6,763 nt of DNA from CAZFAT01 sp964517075 (lineage in GTDB: Bacteria > Acidobacteriota > Vicinamibacteria > Vicinamibacterales > SCN-69-37): NCBI GenBank assembly GCA_964517075.1, contig CAZFAT010000008.1:1-6763 (forward strand). Direction: 5' to 3'. The notes beneath the pieces were generated by a model. It was not told the DNA's origin. It did not search any database and was given only the letters and a program-made list of their open reading frames with translations. Shown here piece after piece: positions 5,020 through 6,763 of this stretch. Position numbers and translations under genes: made by a program. Each line of letters begins with the position of its first letter. Positions within the stretch are counted from its first letter, which is position 1.

Positions 5020-5415
5020 GTGCGGATTAGCCAGCGTGCTGCCTCGAGTGGCCTTGGGGCACGCCGTTTAGCGGAGGACGCGCGCGACGCTCGAGCGGCG
5101 CGCACCGGCTTCGAGCAGGCCCTCGCGTGCGTCAGGGGGCACCCGATGGCCCGCGCGGGCCTGGAGCTGTTGGGGCAGGCCATCGAACCCGACCGAGCCA
5201 CGCCGAGCGCGATCGACGCCGCGCTCGCGCGCGCCGTGCCGTTCGTCGCCAACGGCGATGCGACGGCTGCGGCCCAGGTCGTGGCCGCGACGCTGGCCGC
5301 GGCGCCTTCCGGCCATGCCGGGTGGCTCATCCCGATCGAACCACTCCTTCATGTCCAGCGCGACCGCGGTGCGTGGGCGCCCGTCCTCACGCGGCTCCGG
5401 ACGCGGGCATCGTGA
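5020..5415 (+). pseudogene. Orphan C-terminal fragment of a helical, TPR-like protein
   Basis: The frame ending at 5415 has clearly protein-like sequence only in its last part: RTGFEQALACVRGHPMARAG, then AIDAALARAVPFVANGDATA, then AAPSGHAGWLIPIEPLLHV and a short basic end. This looks like one or two degenerate TPR-type helical repeats and the natural C-terminus of a larger protein. The frame stays open upstream into the antisense of DUF5674, where it is meaningless. GTG 5020 is the first possible start after the DUF5674 promoter region (131 aa) and is only a guess; no Shine-Dalgarno or promoter supports it. The most likely reading is a 3' end left after deletion of the rest. A short expressed protein is possible. 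The exact family is not identified. Confidence 0.45.
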
Positions 5416-5442
5416 CACGCCCCCGGGCACCTGCAGGCCGAT

Positions 5443-5468
5443 GAGGTCCGGCTGAAAGCCGGACACTC
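5443..5468. terminator. Hairpin between the TPR-like fragment and the AddB-like gene
   Basis: GTCCGGC (5446-5452) and GCCGGAC (5458-5464) are perfect 7-bp arms around the loop TGAAA; GAG and CTC extend the stem past one bulged A. No T-run follows on the plus strand, so this is not a textbook intrinsic terminator. It could end transcripts from upstream or act as a protein-binding site. It overlaps the only plausible -35 of the next gene. Confidence 0.4.
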
Positions 5469-5474
5469 CGACTG

Positions 5475-5480
5475 TAGAAT
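5475..5480 (+). promoter_or_regulatory. Possible -10 box for the AddB-like gene
   Basis: TAGAAT with CTGAAA (5452-5457) 17 nt upstream, matching the -10 consensus at five and the -35 consensus at four of six positions. The -35 hexamer covers the loop of the hairpin at 5443-5468. It would give a leader of about 95 nt, unlike the near-leaderless genes elsewhere in the window. Confidence 0.35.
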
Positions 5481-5549
5481 TCAGAGGCTCGTGAGGCGAA
5501 GGCAGTACGTAGGACACACCCTGTCAGACCGCAGACTGAAGATTGCGAC

Positions 5550-5585
5550 ATGGCCGAGCCGTGTCGCTTCCTGGTAAGGCAATGA
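5550..5585 (+). CDS. Possible 11-codon leader peptide overlapping the AddB-like start
   Basis: ATG 5550 opens MAEPCRFLVRQ and ends in TGA 5583-5585, which overlaps the ATG of the AddB-like gene as ATGA. A GAAG lies 8 nt before it as a possible weak Shine-Dalgarno. The arrangement would couple translation of the large gene, whose own ribosome site (GGTAAGG, 2 nt from the ATG) is too close. It may be chance in a short space. Confidence 0.25.
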   Translation: MAEPCRFLVRQ

Positions 5586-6763
5586 CTCCGGCATTTCTCG
5601 ACGTGTTGAACCGGCTCGCCGCCGACGGGCCCACGCGCGCGAAGTGGGTCTTCGTACCCTCCCATGCGATTGGCCGCACGATCGGCGATCGGCTGGTACT
5701 GGAGGGCACGGACTGGGCGAACTTCCGCTTTGTGACTCCTCTCGATGTAGCCCTTCGAATGGGCGCGCCCTTTCTCGTCGAACGCGGCATCGATCCTTCC
5801 GAGGAAGGGCTCGGCCCTGCGCTCGTGATGCGGCTCCTGCTCGGACTGCGCGACGCCCGGGAGACCCCCACGGATCTGAAGAGCTACTTCCTTCCCCTCG
5901 CCGACCAGCCGCAGATGGCGATGGCGCTCTGGTCCACGCTGAAAGAGCTGCGCATGGCCGGTGTGCGTGCCGCGGACCTGCCGGCCGCCGCGTTCGCCTC
6001 CGCCGACAAACACGCGGAATTGTGCGCGCTCCTCGAAGCGTACGAGGCCTATCTCGCCAACACGTCGCGCGGCGACCGCGCCGTCGTCTTCGAGGAGGCG
6101 CTGAAGCATCCAGACTGGTGTCCGATTCAGCCGCAGGACTGCTGGACGGAGATCGCCGGCGCGGTCTGGTCGCCGCTGGAGCGTCGCCTGATTGATGCCG
6201 TGCCCGGCGAGCGGATCGTGGCCGCGGCGGTCGAGGCGGAGGGCGTTCGCGTACCTCGCCGGCTCGCGCGGACGACGGGCGCGTCTTCCGTCCCCCCGTC
6301 CAGCGATGGACGGCGCGCGAGCGTCCCGGCGGAGGTGCCCATCGCATTCTTCCAGGCGGGTGGCGCCGAGGCCGAGATCGAGGAAGTCTTCCGCCGCATC
6401 CTGGCCTCGGGCCGCACGCTGGATCAGGTCGAGATCGCATGTGCCTCCGGTGGCGCGGGTCAAGCCTCGGCGCTCATCTGGGAAAAAGCAGTTCGCTACA
6501 ACTGGCCTGTCACGGTGGCCACGGGGATTCCGGCCACGCTCACACGTCCCGGTCGCGCGCTGCTGGGCCTGGCCGAGTGGATCGAAGACGACTTTGCCGC
6601 GGGTCTGCTGCGCCGCTTGCTCCAATCCGGCGACATCATGCTCGGCAAGGACAGCCCGATCTCGCCGGGCCGCGCTGCGCGGCTGCTGGTGAAGGCCCAG
6701 GCCGCGTGGGGGCGTCACACTTATCGGCTCGCGCTCGGCCGCTTCGCGACCAGCACGCGCCAG
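5582..6763 (+). CDS. AddB-like / PD-(D/E)XK nuclease family protein, N-terminal part (runs off window)
   Basis: The frame is open from ATG 5582 for 394 codons to the window edge. It matches the N-terminal, inactivated superfamily I helicase region of AddB-like proteins (COG3857 type) that in full length carry a C-terminal PD-(D/E)XK nuclease and process DNA ends for recombination repair with AddA; that C-terminus lies outside the window. Recognisable blocks are KWVFVPSHAIGRTIGDRL (21-38), where AddB may have a P-loop but no GxxGxGK is present here, FRFVTPLDVALRMG (48-61), and LADQPQMAMALWSTLKELRM (106-125). Further on come HPDWCPIQPQDCW (176-188), IAFFQAGGAEAEIEEVFRRI (254-273) and LTRPGRALLGLAEWI (320-334). 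ATG is chosen over GTG 5561 and TTG 5543 because the family start (MxxFLDxL...RAKWVFVP) aligns there; a stop at 5537 limits any extension. An addA gene would be expected downstream, outside the window. Confidence 0.82.
   Translation, partial: MTPAFLDVLNRLAADGPTRAKWVFVPSHAIGRTIGDRLVLEGTDWANFRFVTPLDVALRMGAPFLVERGIDPSEEGLGPALVMRLLLGLRDARETPTDLKSYFLPLADQPQMAMALWSTLKELRMAGVRAADLPAAAFASADKHAELCALLEAYEAYLANTSRGDRAVVFEEALKHPDWCPIQPQDCWTEIAGAVWSPLERRLIDAVPGERIVAAAVEAEGVRVPRRLARTTGASSVPPSSDGRRASVPAEVPIAFFQAGGAEAEIEEVFRRILASGRTLDQVEIACASGGAGQASALIWEKAVRYNWPVTVATGIPATLTRPGRALLGLAEWIEDDFAAGLLRRLLQSGDIMLGKDSPISPGRAARLLVKAQAAWGRHTYRLALGRFATSTRQ

Noticed and set aside
5387..6718. 443-codon minus-strand open frame opposite the AddB-like gene
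   Set aside because: Low-complexity Arg/Gly/Ala-rich shadow of a well-supported plus-strand gene, common in high-GC DNA.
1..6763. CRISPR arrays, tRNA or rRNA genes
   Set aside because: No regularly spaced repeats, and I saw no tRNA- or rRNA-like sequence on reading both strands; a tRNA scan was not possible here.

Overview
The window is GC-rich chromosomal DNA from a bacterium. The family mix points to Acidobacteriota, perhaps the Vicinamibacteria: a kinase of the type expanded in that phylum, a large AddB-like nuclease/helicase subunit, and small toxin-antitoxin-like cassettes among gene relics. This placement is inferred from gene content; no rRNA or other marker is present.

Layout. Positions 1-444 (minus) are the N-terminal half of a Ser/Thr protein kinase cut by the window edge, with a TATAAT box just upstream. 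Positions 513-1367 (plus) are an ankyrin-repeat protein whose frame runs upstream past any usable start, so its 5' end looks lost. Positions 1412-2614 (plus) are a complete Gfo/Idh/MocA-family NAD(P) oxidoreductase of the inositol-dehydrogenase kind. The gap 2615-2895 holds a decayed, frameshifted IS91-type transposase fragment on the minus strand. Positions 2896-3737 (plus) are a two-gene cassette: a zeta-toxin-like P-loop kinase and a small overlapping partner.

Converging on that cassette from the minus strand is the wreck of another toxin-antitoxin pair: the C-terminus of a DUF433-type antitoxin (3990-3898) overlapping a broken DUF5615 PIN-like toxin (3914-3747). The antitoxin similarity stops at the first base of an imperfect palindrome (3991-4023). 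Positions 4872-4190 (minus) are an intact two-gene operon, DUF5674 plus a 112-aa helical protein, joined by an ATGA overlap and preceded by a -10-like box and an 11-bp tandem repeat. Positions 5020-5415 (plus) are an orphan C-terminal piece of a helical, TPR-like protein. After a hairpin and a possible promoter, an AddB-like protein begins at 5582 and runs off the right edge; an 11-codon leader ORF overlaps its start.

Interpretation. Core-type genes at both ends (kinase, AddB-like) flank a patchwork of small mobile cassettes and relics, a hotspot of insertion and loss. The two intact cassettes, zeta-like plus small partner and DUF5674 plus helical partner, are the best candidates for a little-described system. 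Several genes carry a -10-like hexamer only 8-15 nt before the start codon and lack a clear Shine-Dalgarno sequence, which suggests leaderless or very short-leader transcripts.
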